A DNA stretch of 64,000 bases from Syncephalastrum monosporum B8922. Lineage: Eukaryota > Mucoromycota > Mucoromycetes > Mucorales > Syncephalastraceae. The stretch lies in contig JNEN01001222.1 in assembly GCA_000697355.1 (NCBI GenBank), positions 1 to 64,000 on the forward strand. Direction: 5' to 3'. Of this stretch, positions 1 to 13,100 are shown piece after piece. Under the pieces are notes generated by a model. The model was not told the origin of the DNA. It saw only the letters and a program-made list of their open reading frames with translations, and searched no databases. Each line of letters begins with the position of its first letter. Position 1 is the first letter of the stretch. A program made the position numbers and the translations under genes.

Positions 1-42
1 GTTGAGCAAATTCTGCACAGTCTGCTTGCTGACAGTCGCCAT
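1..42 (-). CDS. N-terminal fragment of a gene continuing past the left edge
   Basis: On the minus strand an ATG at 42-40 opens a reading frame that stays open to the window edge (14 codons, beginning MATVSKQTVQ). The sequence upstream of this ATG looks like a non-coding 5' region, with stops in all frames and an A/G-rich stretch near 250-280. Fourteen residues are too few to name a family, and the ATG could be spurious. The next 500 bases to the right hold nothing else I can support. Confidence 0.35.
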   Translation of the reverse strand, partial: MATVSKQTVQNLLN

Positions 43-539
43 GTCAAATAATATCTACTAGAAGTTTGGGAGAGCGAGGGAAAAAGCGGCGAAGAATGAA
101 ATGGGTGAAGGCAAGGAATTATGTGGACCTGATTATTCTAAGCGCAATTGGCCCCATTTAGAAGCGCTATGCAACCCGCGATAATAGAGTTTGGCTCGCC
201 ATGAACACACAATGACACCGTCTTTTATCATTTTAAGCGATTAATAGCCGAGTACTAAAAAAAAAAGAGAGAGAGAAAAAAGACGAGGTACCTTAAGACG
301 TGCATGGAGAAATTAAGCATTCAGCGTGTAGGTGGGCTTGGTTGTGAGTGCTGGGAATGAGAGTGGGCAACAATAGCTTGCGAGCAATTTTGCTACACTT
401 CACCCTTTTTTTATTCATGCCCTCTTCCTACGACACGTTTCTCTTTGCAGGACCCCTCTCGTGGGAAGGTAGTCCAGCTTTGCTCATACAAACCACCTTC
501 ACTCATATTCACGTTCTTCATTAGCCATCACAGGCTGCA

Positions 540-1138
540 ATGGCGGTGCCTCTCGAAAGGGCACCTCGCACAAGGCATTCGACCCGGAAGGTACGCGACG
601 TGTTCGTTTGCCAAGTGATCAGTGATCACGGTGGCTCATGCTGTGGAATAGATTCTGTGTACTTTATACCTGACCGCACTTAGTGGAACCCGCAGCTGGC
701 ACACGCTGCATCCTTTGACGTCCATCTCCATGCCGTTGACATTGTGCGCCTCGAACTCCTGCACGGTGCCTTTCTGTCAGGCCAACGCTGGAAACTGTGA
801 GTGAATGGCCGAATAATGGGATATGCTACAGAAAGTCTTATGAGCCTGGCTAGGATTGGTGGCTCGGATAAAGCAGGCTACCTTGCGCGTATCTTCCGCC
901 ATGAAGTAAGTCGTTCACGCCGGCTGTTTAACGGGAACACCTCTATACAGTAGCCGCTCGGAAAAGTTATACCCAGATAATTTATAATCTCGCCGAAGTT
1001 ATATCCTTTTGATCTCCCGAGCGTATAAGTTATCCGCGCGGCTATTGTATACGAAAGACGAGAAGATAGGAACCAGCGCTGCTAATTTGATGACGGCCGA
1101 AAAAGCACTTGACCAATCACGAGTCGCTCTATCCACCG
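540..1138 (+). pseudogene. Small spliced gene apparently interrupted by a MITE
   Basis: Three exons join in phase with good splice sites: 540-590, 684-796 and 854-905 onward. The product starts MAVPLERAPRTRHSTRK and contains HGAFLSGQRWKL and YLARIFRHE. Reading on past 905, the frame hits a stop (TAG at 951-953) that belongs to the inserted element at 948-1047. If the element and one copy of its TA target are ignored, the frame stays open to a possible donor at 1138. This suggests that the insertion split an exon. Alternatively 906-950 is an intron and the protein simply ends at the element's TAG. I do not recognise the family. Confidence 0.35.
948..1047. mobile_element. 100-bp pogo/Tc1-mariner-like MITE
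   Basis: The two ends form terminal inverted repeats of about 27 bp (22 of 27 positions match), starting CAGTAGCCGC on the left and CAATAGCCGC on the reverse complement of the right end. TA lies directly outside both ends (946-947 and 1048-1049), the target duplication expected of Tc1/mariner/pogo elements. The CAGT-type terminus resembles pogo family termini. The interior has no coding capacity, and AGTTAT motifs recur inside. It lies within the small gene at 540-1138. Confidence 0.6.
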
Positions 1139-2915
1139 GTAAGAAAAAGAGCCTGACAAGAGCTATTGCAACGTACCTTTTCTCAAAATGAGACCATACA
1201 GAACTGTACATATACTTTCGCTATTCAAAGCTCTCTTTCTGGTCAGATCGACAGGATTAAGCTCGCAACATGGCCACATTGTTCACCGTATTAATTGATT
1301 TATGGTGTATGCAGAAAAAGATAACGAGACGAAACGAGACGAAACGAGACAAAATGATACGATATGATATGATGTGGTATGAATGCATCGCTTGTCAGAA
1401 TAGATAGTTGGAGGAGGCTCAATGATCCTGTACACCTAGGTGGAGTTGTATAAATTCAAGCAGTCCCGACTGACACCACCAGATGCTGCTGTTATCTCAG
1501 CCTTACGCGCCCAGGGGCAAAATCCATGGCCAGGCTTCTGCTTCGCTCTTGTGTCCGCCATCTCTGACGCGTGTGCTCATTGCCGTGGACAGAGCAAGGA
1601 TCGCTTGGCCAATCGCGTTGCATCGCAATCAGAAGGGACCACGATCATAGCTTTTACTTTGGAAAAAGGTACGTGCCACATTCTCTCGACCATTCCGGAT
1701 CTTCTACCTCAAACACATTTCGCTCAAACTGACCTTGCTTTCGCAGCCCGCTGAAGGTGAAACGAAAGCCATGGTGGAGCCTCAATGAAGTATAATGACA
1801 ACGGGTGCCGAGCAACACGCATAAAAGCCTTAAATGGTCACCATCTTGCACTGGTTTATTCTTTTTTCTTGTTTATCCTTCTTTCTAGTTTTCATTCGCA
1901 AGATCTCTTTCCTGTAATGTTGCAACGAGGACCTTTCTGTTATGGCAGTAAACATCGAAAGAAACCAGCAAAGGTACATCCCTGAGTTATAATCATGCAG
2001 ATTCCAATTGCCGCACGCCGACCGGCATGACGCGTTGCACAGACTTAAAGTATGCCCACTTGTACCTCGAGTCCGGTAACACAAGACCGCACAACACAGC
2101 ACAGCACTCACTCTTCGCTGATCGCCACGCCGCCATTCATGGATAAGCATAAGACCAGGTAATCGACCACATCCGTTTATGAGCAAAATTAGTCCATCTC
2201 TCTGTTATCTTCCATAGCCAAACCTCCACACTGCAGACAGGCTTGGTAATTTCCATGCGACCGCCATTCATTCTGTGACGTGACAGCAGAGATGTGCAAG
2301 TACCAGCACTACAGAACATACAGTGCATCGATACGAAGGTGTTTCAGTGTAGACGCAATTATATGCTATCGGTGTCAAGATGCATGCAAGGCTTACGAAC
2401 GCGGTACATGATACGATGCATTCTGTGGGCCGTCTTCACGTCTGCCTTTTAGGTGCCAAGCTGTCCCGTTTGTAAAAGCACACTCGCGTTAATAACGAGA
2501 AAAGTATTCCGCTGGTACAATTGAGGGGAAAACAAAAGAAGTTCTTAGTATGATTCTTAGCAGATATTAATAACACTAAGCAAAGGGGATGCTCAGATAT
2601 GGAGCAAAGCACTGCCATATCAGCGAGCTCTCCTCAGTCAGAGAGCGCTTATCAATAGCTGCGTCATCATGTCTTGCTAGTACTACCCCACAGACATGCA
2701 AAAATAGACATGCAAAAATGCAAGGGAATCTGGCTTACGGAGGAAAAGAGGGTGAGAGCACAATAACTGAGAACAAACGAAGCAAAGGTCGGCAAAGAAA
2801 GGGTTCTAAAAATCCTCACAGAAGAAACATTTCGCTTGACTTTTAAAAGAGAGACGCGGACCTGAAACATGGCATTATTCACTATAATGTGTACCAGTCC
2901 TAACATTTATTCCTG
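1048..2915. other. Stretch without a supportable gene
   Basis: Apart from the tail of the interrupted gene (to about 1138), only short frames lacking ATG starts, convincing splicing or family motifs are present. The longest begins with GTG at 1440 and runs to 1754. An imperfect tandem repeat of about 9-10 bp (acgagacgaa, three units, decaying into gata-type repeats) lies at about 1320-1375. The region could contain old transposon or gene relics, but nothing here is assignable. Confidence 0.4.
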
Positions 2916-5836
2916 CTATGGATGAGGACTACTCCTTAATGGGCCCCAGTTCTGATTCTGCTGGTACCATTCATCCCACTCAGCCCAGTCAATCGAGGAC
3001 GGTAAGCCCCAAAATGGGTTATCTGGTACGTTGCGAAACAGGTTATTTTGCTGTTGCTGTTGTTGCTGCTGATCGTGATCCTGGGCGAGACCGGATGGGC
3101 CCATATCAGACACGGCTGCCTGGGATGTGGCCAAGACGGGTGCGCTCGCCATGGAATAAGGCATGATACCTGTAACGTCAGGGCCGCTTATATCAGTCCA
3201 AATAGGCATCAGGCTATTCAAGAGCGCATCTTGGCTCGTCAACGAACTCGAGTCAAAGCCAAATTGCTGCAGAGTGAAGGCCTCCTCAAAACCGGATATT
3301 CCCTCGGCTGTCATGATAGTGTCAGTAATATTCTCTTGAGGCGTAATCAGGCACTTACTAGAAGCTTCCGTCATTTGCAGCACATGTTTGCTGTCTGGCT
3401 CCAATGCCAGCGCGTCGAGCAAAGACGACATGGGTGTGGTGCCTGACAGTCGCATAGGGACATTTTTACCATTCTTACGCGACTTGACGATCCACGCGTA
3501 AGGAGCGTCTTGCTCCTCCGACGTAGCTCTGACGTCAATGTTCTTGTTGTTCATGACATTATGGAGAAGCTGCCGGAGAGTATCACCTGTACTTGATGCG
3601 CCTTTGAATCGGTTCAAGAGTTGGATGCCATTTTCCAGTTCTGATTTGGCAGCAGCAGAGATGTAAGGGTCGCTGTGTTTGGTATTATACATGTGGATCA
3701 GACAGCATTGAAGCACAGGATAGAACGTCGTCGCGAAAGGACAGAGGAAGATATTGTGTACGGTCATTGGAGCGGCAATGCGCATACCGAGCGTGGCTGC
3801 GCTCGTGCAGATCCAAAAAGAAGGTGATGGTATCGGATTTACATCGTGGTCGGTTCTCTGTGTGATGAACGGACGGTGGAGCAGGATCAAGGAGGAGAAA
3901 TAGTACAGCAAAACAGACGCTGTGAAGGGTGAGTGCTCGGACCTGATACAGCTCTGGGGCAACCTACCGATGACGGGTGCAAAGTAACCGGTCTCTTCGT
4001 CAAAGTCGGTGATATTTGTTTGCTTGATGGCCCTGGGAAAGGCCAGGCGCCACTGGGTAAGTTCAGAGTCGAGCTGTGATACAATGGCATCGCTGCCTTG
4101 CTCACTGCTGATCTGTTGCGCGCGAGGACAATAAATGCCATGCTGGATACGCCCAAAGATTTCGGATAGCTTGATGAACTCAATGAAAAGAAGATAGATC
4201 GCCAGTCTGCCATGGGCGGGCATTGTGTCTGGCTTTCGAGTGGCGGACGGGAAGCGTGGACCAGGGCCAAGGGGATAATCGTCGGGTTCGTCGAATATTT
4301 CTCGCCAATGAGCCTCGGCATCTGGTAAGCTGACATCCACGTCCTTCATGCACCCATTCGCTTGGTTTAGCTAATGAGCATAGCTCGATACTTCTGCCCA
4401 TAACATGCTTACCTCATCCAAAATAGCCATGGGTCGGCCATTCAAGCCGGCTTGAAATCGATCGCTAATATAAAGTGCCCAAAAGGTCCGTTTGCGTACT
4501 TCCTTCTCATGCTGGGAGAGCTCTAGGTGGTCACAATTCCGATGTAGACCCAGTGCTTGAGCCATGCGAGCCGTCTATAAGGGTGTGAGACAAGACAGAC
4601 AGACAGAGAGAGAGAGAGAGAGAGAGAGAGGTATGCAGTACACTACTATGATTATCTTACCCGGCACCCCATGAGCCAACAAGCAGAAGACTTGGAATCC
4701 ACATGGCCGCGTTGATTTTGTATCAGTACCAGCGCTTGAATCATCGATAAGGTGGATCGGTTTCGCGTAATATCCACGAGTTGATGGGCCTTGTCAAAGA
4801 AATGATCGCTCCATCCAAGAGGAAGGTCCCAATGAGCATCCCGGGGGAGGTGCTTCTTTCGCTCTGGCTCCAGATTCTCGCATTCCACGAAACGGGCGGC
4901 CGCCCCCAGCATGGCGTTGAGCAGTTCAGCAGGTGGATACGCATCAGCGTGCCCTCGAAACTGCTTCAGAAAGCCATGCTTATCAACAATTGGCAGCATT
5001 GGATGGACGTTTGAAAAGTAACTAAGCAAACGATATCATCAGATGACCTGCGCCGTCCATCTCTCGAGCCTATAGGTTCTGTACACATACATCTTTAATA
5101 GCCGCGTGCAGGTGTATTGGTCGACACCGGCCACCTTTAGAACGTAGTCATTGAGTGTAGTTGCTTGTTTCGGTAGTAGACTGTGCAGACACAGCCGCAG
5201 GAGGTCTCCGAAGCCTTTTTTCTTCAAAAGAGCATCCACTAGATGACTTTGGTTTGTGTGAGTCAAGGCGACGTCTTGGTGCATTTCTCTCGTGGTGTCC
5301 GCTGCTTGGATGGAAGAAGGCAGTCTTTTTGGCAAGACCTTTCTCCGCTTAGTTTCTGGTTGATCACTGTCGAGCTGGACGGCTTCAAGGAGGTTGTCAA
5401 TGTCTGCTTCGCCCGTCAAATCGTGGATCATGCGTTCCATTTCCCGGACGCGGACCAACATTTCATCCGCGTGCCTCAAATTAAAAAAAAAATCGTGAGC
5501 CTTTCCTGTTCGCGAAAAATTCCCAATCAGGGAATGGCTACCTTTTGGAAGGTCCCCTTTTGCGAACACTAGACACGAAGGGTGAGCGCCATTGTCACTG
5601 TGTCCAGCCTTCCATACCTCTTCTTGAATGTGCATTCTGTGCTGTAAGCTACGCAGTTAAAGCATGGCTCACCGTGTTTGAATTGGCACTTGAGCTTTTT
5701 CTGCCGGCAATGGTCGCTGTACGTACATAGAGAGAACAGGATATGAATGCTATAGGTACGGACAATGCACCCCTTGTACCATGGCGTACCATGCTTGTGA
5801 TATTCTCGAGCGTTTCTTCTCCCGAGAGGTCTCCAT
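2916..5836 (-). CDS. Zn2Cys6 fungal-specific transcription factor (about 819 aa)
   Basis: A nuclear DNA-binding regulator. Exons on the minus strand are 5836-5790, 5716-5618, 5568-5542, 5474-5091, 5021-4661, 4574-4413 and 4343-2916; the last probably carries a 48-nt in-frame intron near 3970-3927. The cluster Cys16-x2-Cys-x6-Cys-x7-Cys-x2-Cys-x6-Cys is created only by splicing, as the first Cys codon is split by intron 1. A basic RGPSKR linker and a heptad-like segment follow. The fungal_trans middle homology region includes YFSNVHPMLPIVD, RMAQALGLHRNCD, KRTFWALYISDRF and GRPMAILDE. The C-terminus is Gln/Asn/Pro-rich and may be an activation domain. An (AG)13 run lies in the intron at 4575-4660. 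The target genes are unknown. Confidence 0.88.
4605..4630. repeat. (AG)13 microsatellite in a transcription-factor intron
   Basis: An uninterrupted AG dinucleotide run inside the fifth intron of the Zn2Cys6 factor. On the transcribed strand it is a CT-rich tract upstream of the acceptor, so length variation could affect splicing. Confidence 0.8.
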
Positions 5837-6405
5837 ATCCGAGATGTGGGTGGAATAATGAGGTCAAGACATTGCCGAATGGTTTCGGAATGGCGCGAGT
5901 GTACAAGAGAAGGGGGTGGGGTCTAGAACCAGGTAGCGCGGGAATTGGTCGATCAGTAGTGGTCTACAATGCAAATATACATATGGAGGCACTCTTCTCT
6001 TTTACTAGTTGCTCTCATTATACGTGTCTTTATCCGTCTATGTTTGGCTCAGATAAATACATGACGACGCAACTCTGAAACACTCGTCACTGAATAACTG
6101 CCCACTTTCTCTCGTCTCTTTGTTTTGGTCGCATGTAGTATCTGTACGCGCTTGGAGGTGGGTATTTCATATCATCGGTCTATTGTGTCACTGAAGAAAA
6201 GCACCATTCGCGAATCATACTTCGTTCAAGCTGTTATGAAAGGTTCGTGGTGGTATGCTACGTAGGACATTATGCCTATGTCGACGGATAGCCGAAAATG
6301 TAAATGATAGAGTCGAGATGCGTGTTGAAGTAGGCCATGTCAGTATATACAAATCTTTATCGCTACACATGAAGTAAAAACAGCTATACTATCCCAGAGA
6401 ATTCA
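5837..6405. other. Intergenic: promoter of the Zn2Cys6 factor and 3' flank of FIG4
   Basis: This stretch lies between the ATG of the minus-strand transcription factor and the stop codon of minus-strand FIG4. I see no open frame with support, no RNA gene and no clear promoter element. Confidence 0.5.
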
Positions 6406-9400
6406 TCAGATCGGGCTGTAACTTTGGGATCGTTTACCGGAAGGCTTCCCACCGAGCGGATCCACGCTGTCAGCTGCTGCCGTCTTTGGGGCTGACTCAC
6501 GTCGCATTTGCTGCTGTTGCTGTTTTTGCTGCTGTTTCTGCTGCTGCTGTTGTGGCGCACTGTGTGGAAAGCTACCGGTTCTCAAATAGATATCGTAGCC
6601 TTCGTAGCGCCGCTTGGCATTGCTGCTCCACTGCCGGCTCATCTGCACGCTCGCGACACGACGCGGGATATCCACGTACGTCTTGTAGACCTGCTCGTCA
6701 ATGGACTGCGTGCGTAATGCACTGGGATGTTCGTCCGGTGCATTGCGCTTCAGATAGCTCATGTATTGTTGGTAGTCCGGGAAGCGCTCCAGGTCCGCAC
6801 GGTCAGCATAGTCGTTTTGTGCGGCGGAAAGGCGGTGGACGCTGCGGAATTGCTGCGTGTACCTATACAGGCCAAAGGATAAGTGAGTCGACTCAGTGAT
6901 AAAGCTATATAGAAGCCCGTACCTCTCGTATTCTTTATTCTCTGACTTGGTGACACTGGGATCCAGACTGCGGGTAACGATACTCTCGATAGGCCAGGGC
7001 ATCACTTCTTTGCTCGCAATAGATTCATCGTCTTTATGTGTCGTTTTTTCGGGCAAGAGTGGCTCACTGATGGCGGCGCCGGTGTGTCGGCTTCCTGAGA
7101 ACGAACGGACCGTGAACGGACTGGTCTCCAAAGCTTCTTCTTTGCTCAGTCTAAAAAAAGTTGAAAAATAATAATCAGGAGTCATTCTCTACGTCTCTCT
7201 ACCTCGCCACTCACGGAATTTCTTCAGTTTTGAGGTTGAGCGCCAGTTTGGGTGACCGGTATTTGAGCGTGCCATTCATATTGAATGCAAAAAGAGAATC
7301 CAAGGAAGTCAAATGCAGCGGGTCGTAATATTCCGTCCAATAGCCTTGATAGGGATCGCTCTCATCTGGGTATAGGTTGGAAGACCGGCCTTCCTTGGGT
7401 ATATTGTATACGGAGGGATCTACCGTTTTATCATGCGGTACCAACGCTGCTGTTGAGCACCATTTGCGATAGCTTGAAGGTGGTCAATCATACATATCTC
7501 GTTCTCCAATTTTGTCTTCTTATTTTTGATGACTTACTCACGACGGATTGGTTGAATACGAGGGTCCTGGTTGTGCAGGTGATAATCTGAATGGAGTTCC
7601 CAGAGCATGGGCTGGCCGTCCTCCGTCACAAAATTTCCCAGGAACAAGTTGATGGCGTCCTGTTTATCAGCATCTGCAAAACGCATGAGGTACGGTCATG
7701 GCAAACCTCGGACGGAAGTACCTGAAAATGCATTGGCGTAGAAGCGGCGGATGGTCTCAATCATATCACGCGGATGGCTGGTCCACTGGTTGATTTTTCG
7801 GTAGGTCTCCATCGTGTTGACCAGGTGGGAGCCACCGTACTGAAGAGCAATGGTATCACCATGATCGTGGTACATTTCTGTAAAGATATTAACCACGTCC
7901 GAGTCAAAGTCAATCTTAGGTGAGGCAATGATGCCGAGTGCATAAAGCTGATGACCAAGTGCACACTTGGCCATTAAAAACTGAGCAGCGTTGGTACGGT
8001 CGAGACAGTCGATGCAGTTTGTGCGTAGGACACCATGTTGTCGTGATCCTCGGGCACGGGGACTGAGGGCGAAACCGTAAACAAGTATGCCATGAATTGT
8101 TTGATTTTACACTTACTGAGGCTCTTTTTCCTTGCCCTCTTGCTGTACAGGCCCGCATCGGAAAAATCCGGTCGCCTCAATGGCCTCTTGTGCCTTCTTT
8201 TCAAGGAACTTGATGACGTCTTGATCATGACTGACAGTATGCTCAGTACACGTGCTGCATAGGGTTAAATTTTACCTTTTGGAGGCGCGAGACATATCCC
8301 AGGCAATATATTCAATCTTCTTGTCGTCGGGAAGGAACTGGTTCAGGTAGGTGATGGCCCTTTCAAACTCTTTTCCTAGGATGGACTCGCGCTTATGTTT
8401 TTCTTTTTGCTGTCCTGGCGATTAGAGAACAGTAAAAATGAAGACCGATGGATAGCTTGCCTTAATCAAGTTCAAAACGATGCAGGGTGTGCCGTACCGC
8501 ATAAAGAGATTTTCGAAATGCAGCCCGGCGGAGGTATAGAATGGATCGATAAAGTTCACTGCATTCACCTGTGAGCTCTTATTCCTTTACTCTAGCTTGT
8601 CGCCGTACTTACATTCGATTTGAGGCTTAGGCGACATGTTGGTAGGGTCTTGCGACCAGATCAAGGGAATAGAGCCACGATGCTGCACATATGATGTGTA
8701 GCGAGGATTGCCAAAGAGCTTGTCCGTAGAATGAAATGAGGTCGTTGCCATGTCCACCACGATTTGTTCTGTTTCGACGTCGTTCGCCACGTAACCCTAA
8801 AGAACGGTCTGTCAGACCCATCCCCTGGTTCTTCCACCACCTACTCCATGCTCACCATATCATTAGCACCTCGCTTCAAGAAACGGGCACCCGCAAAATG
8901 ACGCGAACGTCGAGCCATCAAGGTCACCGCGATGCTCCTGCCAAACACGGATATCTCTAGAAACATGGTCAGAAAGATACAAATACCGTGGACAGAAGCC
9001 AACATACTCGCTTGATCGACAAAACCATAAATCAAAGGCAATATCCAGCCTGACCGGCTGTTGAGGTCTCTGAAGCCGGATTTCAGGAGATAGTGGTTCC
9101 AGATAAACATGTCATTGTAGGCCGGAGGCAGATTCTCGCCGTCGTCAGGCGCAGCGTTCTTTTTGACGGGCGAGGACGTCATGTTCACTTGAAGGGTGTT
9201 GGTCATGTCGTAGGTGTATGAAAAGTAGAAATTCTTGGTCAAATCGATGTTTTGAAACGTGGCAATATAGCTGTCGACAGAGCGGTCGGTGAGTAGCCAA
9301 GGAAATCACATGACGCTATCGACCTACCGTGCTTCATCCGAGTTCTTGTCGACCTTGGTCTGGTGACCGATGGGGACGAGGCGAGTCTCGTCAATGTGAT

Positions 9401-9977
9401 AGATGTAGTGTCCTCCGAGCAGGGCCACCTGCTTCCGCTTGGTGATAAAGATGATGTACCAGCCCTGAGTGAACCGAATGAAACCAACGATGCCAAATAT
9501 CTGCATGGGCACCTTGTGCAGACCACCCACAGACAGGTTCCCATCCTCGATCATGCGAAGCAGGCGCGTCTTTTCTGCGGCGGAATAGACCGCGTCGTCC
9601 TCAATGACGACCAGTTCGCGCTGGTTGGTGCGGTGGATCTGGAGGACTCGGTACCGCTGCTTGGCTTGGTTCGTCCCAATAAGATAGTAGCGCTAGGCCA
9701 TTCGACAAGGTCAGCAGCAATGTCAGAAAGAGGGTCATCGAGAACTCACTGTCTTTGTCTCGTAGAGCTCAAAGGTGCTCAGGACAGAACGCGGGCTGGC
9801 GAATGGCGACTCGTCTTTCTTTGGTTTCGCTTCCGTCGTTGGCGGCGGCGGTTCTTCGTCGGGCACAATGCCGCTTGCAGGTCGCCGGTCTGTCTCTGGC
9901 ACCGTCGAACTCAAGTACTGCTGCTCCAAGGTCTGTTGCGTGTCGCTAAAGATTTGCGAGTCCGGATGCTCCATCAT
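6406..9977 (-). CDS. FIG4: FIG4-type Sac-domain phosphoinositide 5-phosphatase (968 aa)
   Basis: Fig4 family enzymes dephosphorylate PI(3,5)P2 on the vacuole/endosome membrane in a complex with Fab1 and Vac14. Exons (minus): 9977-9750, 9692-9328, 9270-9008, 8956-8856, 8796-8613, 8558-8461, 8409-8276, 8230-8117, 8062-7722, 7673-7538, 7472-7215, 7150-6923 and 6862-6406. Phases sum to 969 codons. The Sac domain begins with [16 protein letters not shown] and includes [14 protein letters not shown] and [15 protein letters not shown]. The catalytic CX5R motif is in [13 protein letters not shown] (Cys near 512, Arg near 518). [13 protein letters not shown] and RRDYRKW are also Fig4-typical. The C-terminus carries a polyglutamine tract. 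The intron at 8410-8460 has a GC donor, and the last intron (6863-6922) is in frame. Confidence 0.93.
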
Positions 9978-10108
9978 TCTTTCTCTCTTCTACTTTTGTT
10001 GTCCACCTTTTTTCCTTGTTCCGGCAAGTTAAAGGAAAAAGAGAGAGTAAGAGCGACAGCTGACTCCGCGCCTTCACTTCCCTCTTTTTCTCCTACGACG
10101 CACGCGAC
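9978..10108. promoter_or_regulatory. Short divergent promoter between FIG4 and the 1174-aa gene
   Basis: The start codons of two divergent genes lie 131 bp apart, so both promoters must fit in or overlap this interval. It is rich in C/T on the plus strand. No TATA box is evident. Co-regulation is an inference from spacing only. Confidence 0.4.
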
Positions 10109-13100
10109 ATGGACTTCACTTTCCAGGTACATTCCTCTTCCTGTCCTCAGCGCACTGCCTAATCCGTCTCATTCTGCCAGTGCGATCTCAATGGCGTCCT
10201 GGAGTATCTAGTACACCATCCAGACGAGTGCAAAACGTATTTATGCAAATCGGTATACGATCGCGAATCTATTCTAATCTAATCTAATCGTTTTCTAGAT
10301 CTGAGACAGTTGTGGCGCTTTTTCGGGACAAACTCGACCAGACGCTCAGCTGCTACAAAGACTCACCGGGTATCCAAAGCAGTCTGCATACAGCGCTGTT
10401 TCGTGCCTGGAACGAACGCGGTACGAGTGGGACCAATTTCGCTGTATCGCGCTATGCAAGAGGTCTGCAGACGGCCGAATTTTATGCTCTCATGGATTTT
10501 TACCACCTTTTTCCCTCGACCATTAGCGCCATATATTCTCTCCCACCCGAGGTATGCTTTTATGCATCGTCTTGTATCTTATAACCAAGCTCAACAAGAC
10601 CCCATCCATAGGAAGCCATCCAAGTGTTGCAAGACCTTATCCGTGCCAACGCGGCGCTCTCCACGCGTTTCTACCCAGCCTATACTCGTGTCTGCCGGTC
10701 TTTGCAAAACCATGATATTCAGACTGTCACACAATTCCTCCACGAAAATATTCAGCCCATTCGAGGTACGATCCGTATCACGCTGAGAACTTGCAAACCT
10801 CATTCTGCAGTAGACGTGTCTTGCTTCCAACAAGCACTCGAACCGCTTTTAGACGAGTGGAAAGTCTTCCAACACCACAAATGGGCATCATCTCGTCTTA
10901 CCGTTCTCAAACCTTTGGTCGACCTGCTTCAAACGGCAGCAGACGAGCTTTTAAAAACGCGGCCTGCGGCCCATGTCCTGTGGCAGCGAATGCAGCGTAC
11001 GCTCGGCTCCAAGGAAGGTTCTTTGCACTGGCCAAGTTCAGCCGACGGTGATCCACCAGCAAAACGGCGAAGGATACCCATTCTGCGGTGCTCAGATGTC
11101 ATGTAAGTTCCGTACTCTCTTTCATCTACCGTTTTTTAGTATCTTATACGCCACAGTCCAAGAGAACCAAATCTCAAGGAACAGTGGCAGCAAACCACAG
11201 CAACCACACCTTTGGAACGACATAAGAAAGCCTTCCTGTTGATCTGCAACAAGATACGCGACAGTGCTCCACCGGCCTTGACGCTTGTATCCAAAGAAAT
11301 CCTGTATCGCGATCAGCCCATGCCGCGCCCTATACCCTGCCCTGTATTTGATCATCTGCAACATACCTTCTCAGCGCGAGCAGCTGCGGCGAGTGCCACC
11401 GAAGCCGAGTACCTCAACGCCAAAGTGTGGTGCCTCTACATGGTTTACGAGCAAAATCCTGGATGCCGATCCGTTTTTAAGGCCATGATACAGTTTGCTG
11501 ATCTTTGGATATGGTAAATCACCAAATGGACATTGTTCTTGCCAATTCACACAAACCATATGCCAGTGATTGGATGCAGGACGGCCAAGAGGATATCTGG
11601 ATCAAGCTCATTCTGCAAGAAAACTTACTATGGGAATATTTCTCCACACTGATCAAGACACACTATCGCATATCCAACGATGAAAAACTGAAAAGGGCCC
11701 GCGAGGTATACAGTACAGCCATCGGCAATGCTTATCATCAGTGACTCACGCACGTGCGTAGGTTGAACAGCTTGGAACCTTCTTCTACAAGCTGCTGCTG
11801 CAGATCGCAGACACGGACATGCTGTTAGCCGTTCGAGATAATATATTCTATGAAGTGTAAGCAAACAGGGGGGGGGGGAAGCAAATGGCAATCCATAGTA
11901 ACGATCATGTAGCACAAAATATGACTCCATCGAGTGCAACCTGGCTGCACAAGAGGACTACTTTCTATCGCTGGACGTGGAAAACGAACTTGTCCGACTG
12001 TGCAATCAATTTATTGGCGTTGAGGATCGTGGCGCCACGACGACGACCGTTCTGAGTGAGATTCTGGCCAGAACGGCCCATCAATTCCATGTGGTAAGGT
12101 CCTCTAAGACGCATGAGCAAAGTAGCTGATATGTTTTCTCAGCTCTCCGCGATTTGCCCTTACCAGACCGTGTATCACATTGTCGCTACGTGTCTGCGGA
12201 AACGGAAACAGCAATCCAGCACGGTGAGTCTCTTGCGTGACCTTGGCCGGCTCTGCCGACTCCGTTCGCCTCATCTGGCCGCCAGCTCCCTCCTCGTCGA
12301 ATGTCTCAAGACACAGTTTTTGGATCATCTTCTGCAGCCGCAGCTGGCAGATGATATGGCTGCGTTTGTGCTAAAGTCATCCCAACCCGAGGTAGGCTGC
12401 CTATTTCATCTCAAAAAACAATCACTCACAGTTTTTCTTATTGTTATCAGCAGGCTGGCCCGGATTGGACACCTTTGTTGATGACAAGCGAGACTATTCG
12501 TACGGATGAGACTCTCTTGCTGGATTTAACAGACTTCTTTGATCATCTGCTTTTACCTTTGATACAAGACACGGCCTTGAACGACCCTCGGTTCGCGGGC
12601 GCGCTTCGCATCGTCAACCAGCTTGTCAATATCCCATCCGCAGCCGAAGTCACACTGCAGGGCAAGCCTTTCTTGTTCGACATGGATAGGATAAATACGC
12701 TATGCAGGCGCGTCACTGCTTTCATCCGAACACGCGAGGACGAAGATGCGCAGGTGGATCTGGCCGACATGGAAGTTGCGGTGGCCTTGCAAAAGAAACT
12801 TGCCCTGTCCCTCGAAAAGTATTGCCCGGCGGCTGAAGTGAAACACGTTGTGCAAGAACTCATCCAATATGATGGTAAGTTGAAAATAGGATGCTTCTTG
12901 ACATGGATTCATTCGATTTCAGGTGATACGAGCATGTTATGGACCGACTGCATCCATGCACTGGGCCTGAAAGCACCCTGTGCAGGTACCGAGGTTCCTG
13001 AAACACCTGATCCCGAAATAAGATTGTCTGCCTCTGCCTCCATTGCCGTTCGAACGCTCCTTGGTGATGCCTGCGAGCCCCACTTGACTTTTGTGGATGG

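Noticed and set aside
1440..1754. 104-codon frame on the plus strand
   Set aside because: It begins with GTG, has no ATG, no splice support and no motif.
6863..6922. Continuous reading of FIG4 through this segment
   Set aside because: The 60 nt have canonical intron ends, are in frame, and removing them gives the family-like junction KEYER-YTQQF.
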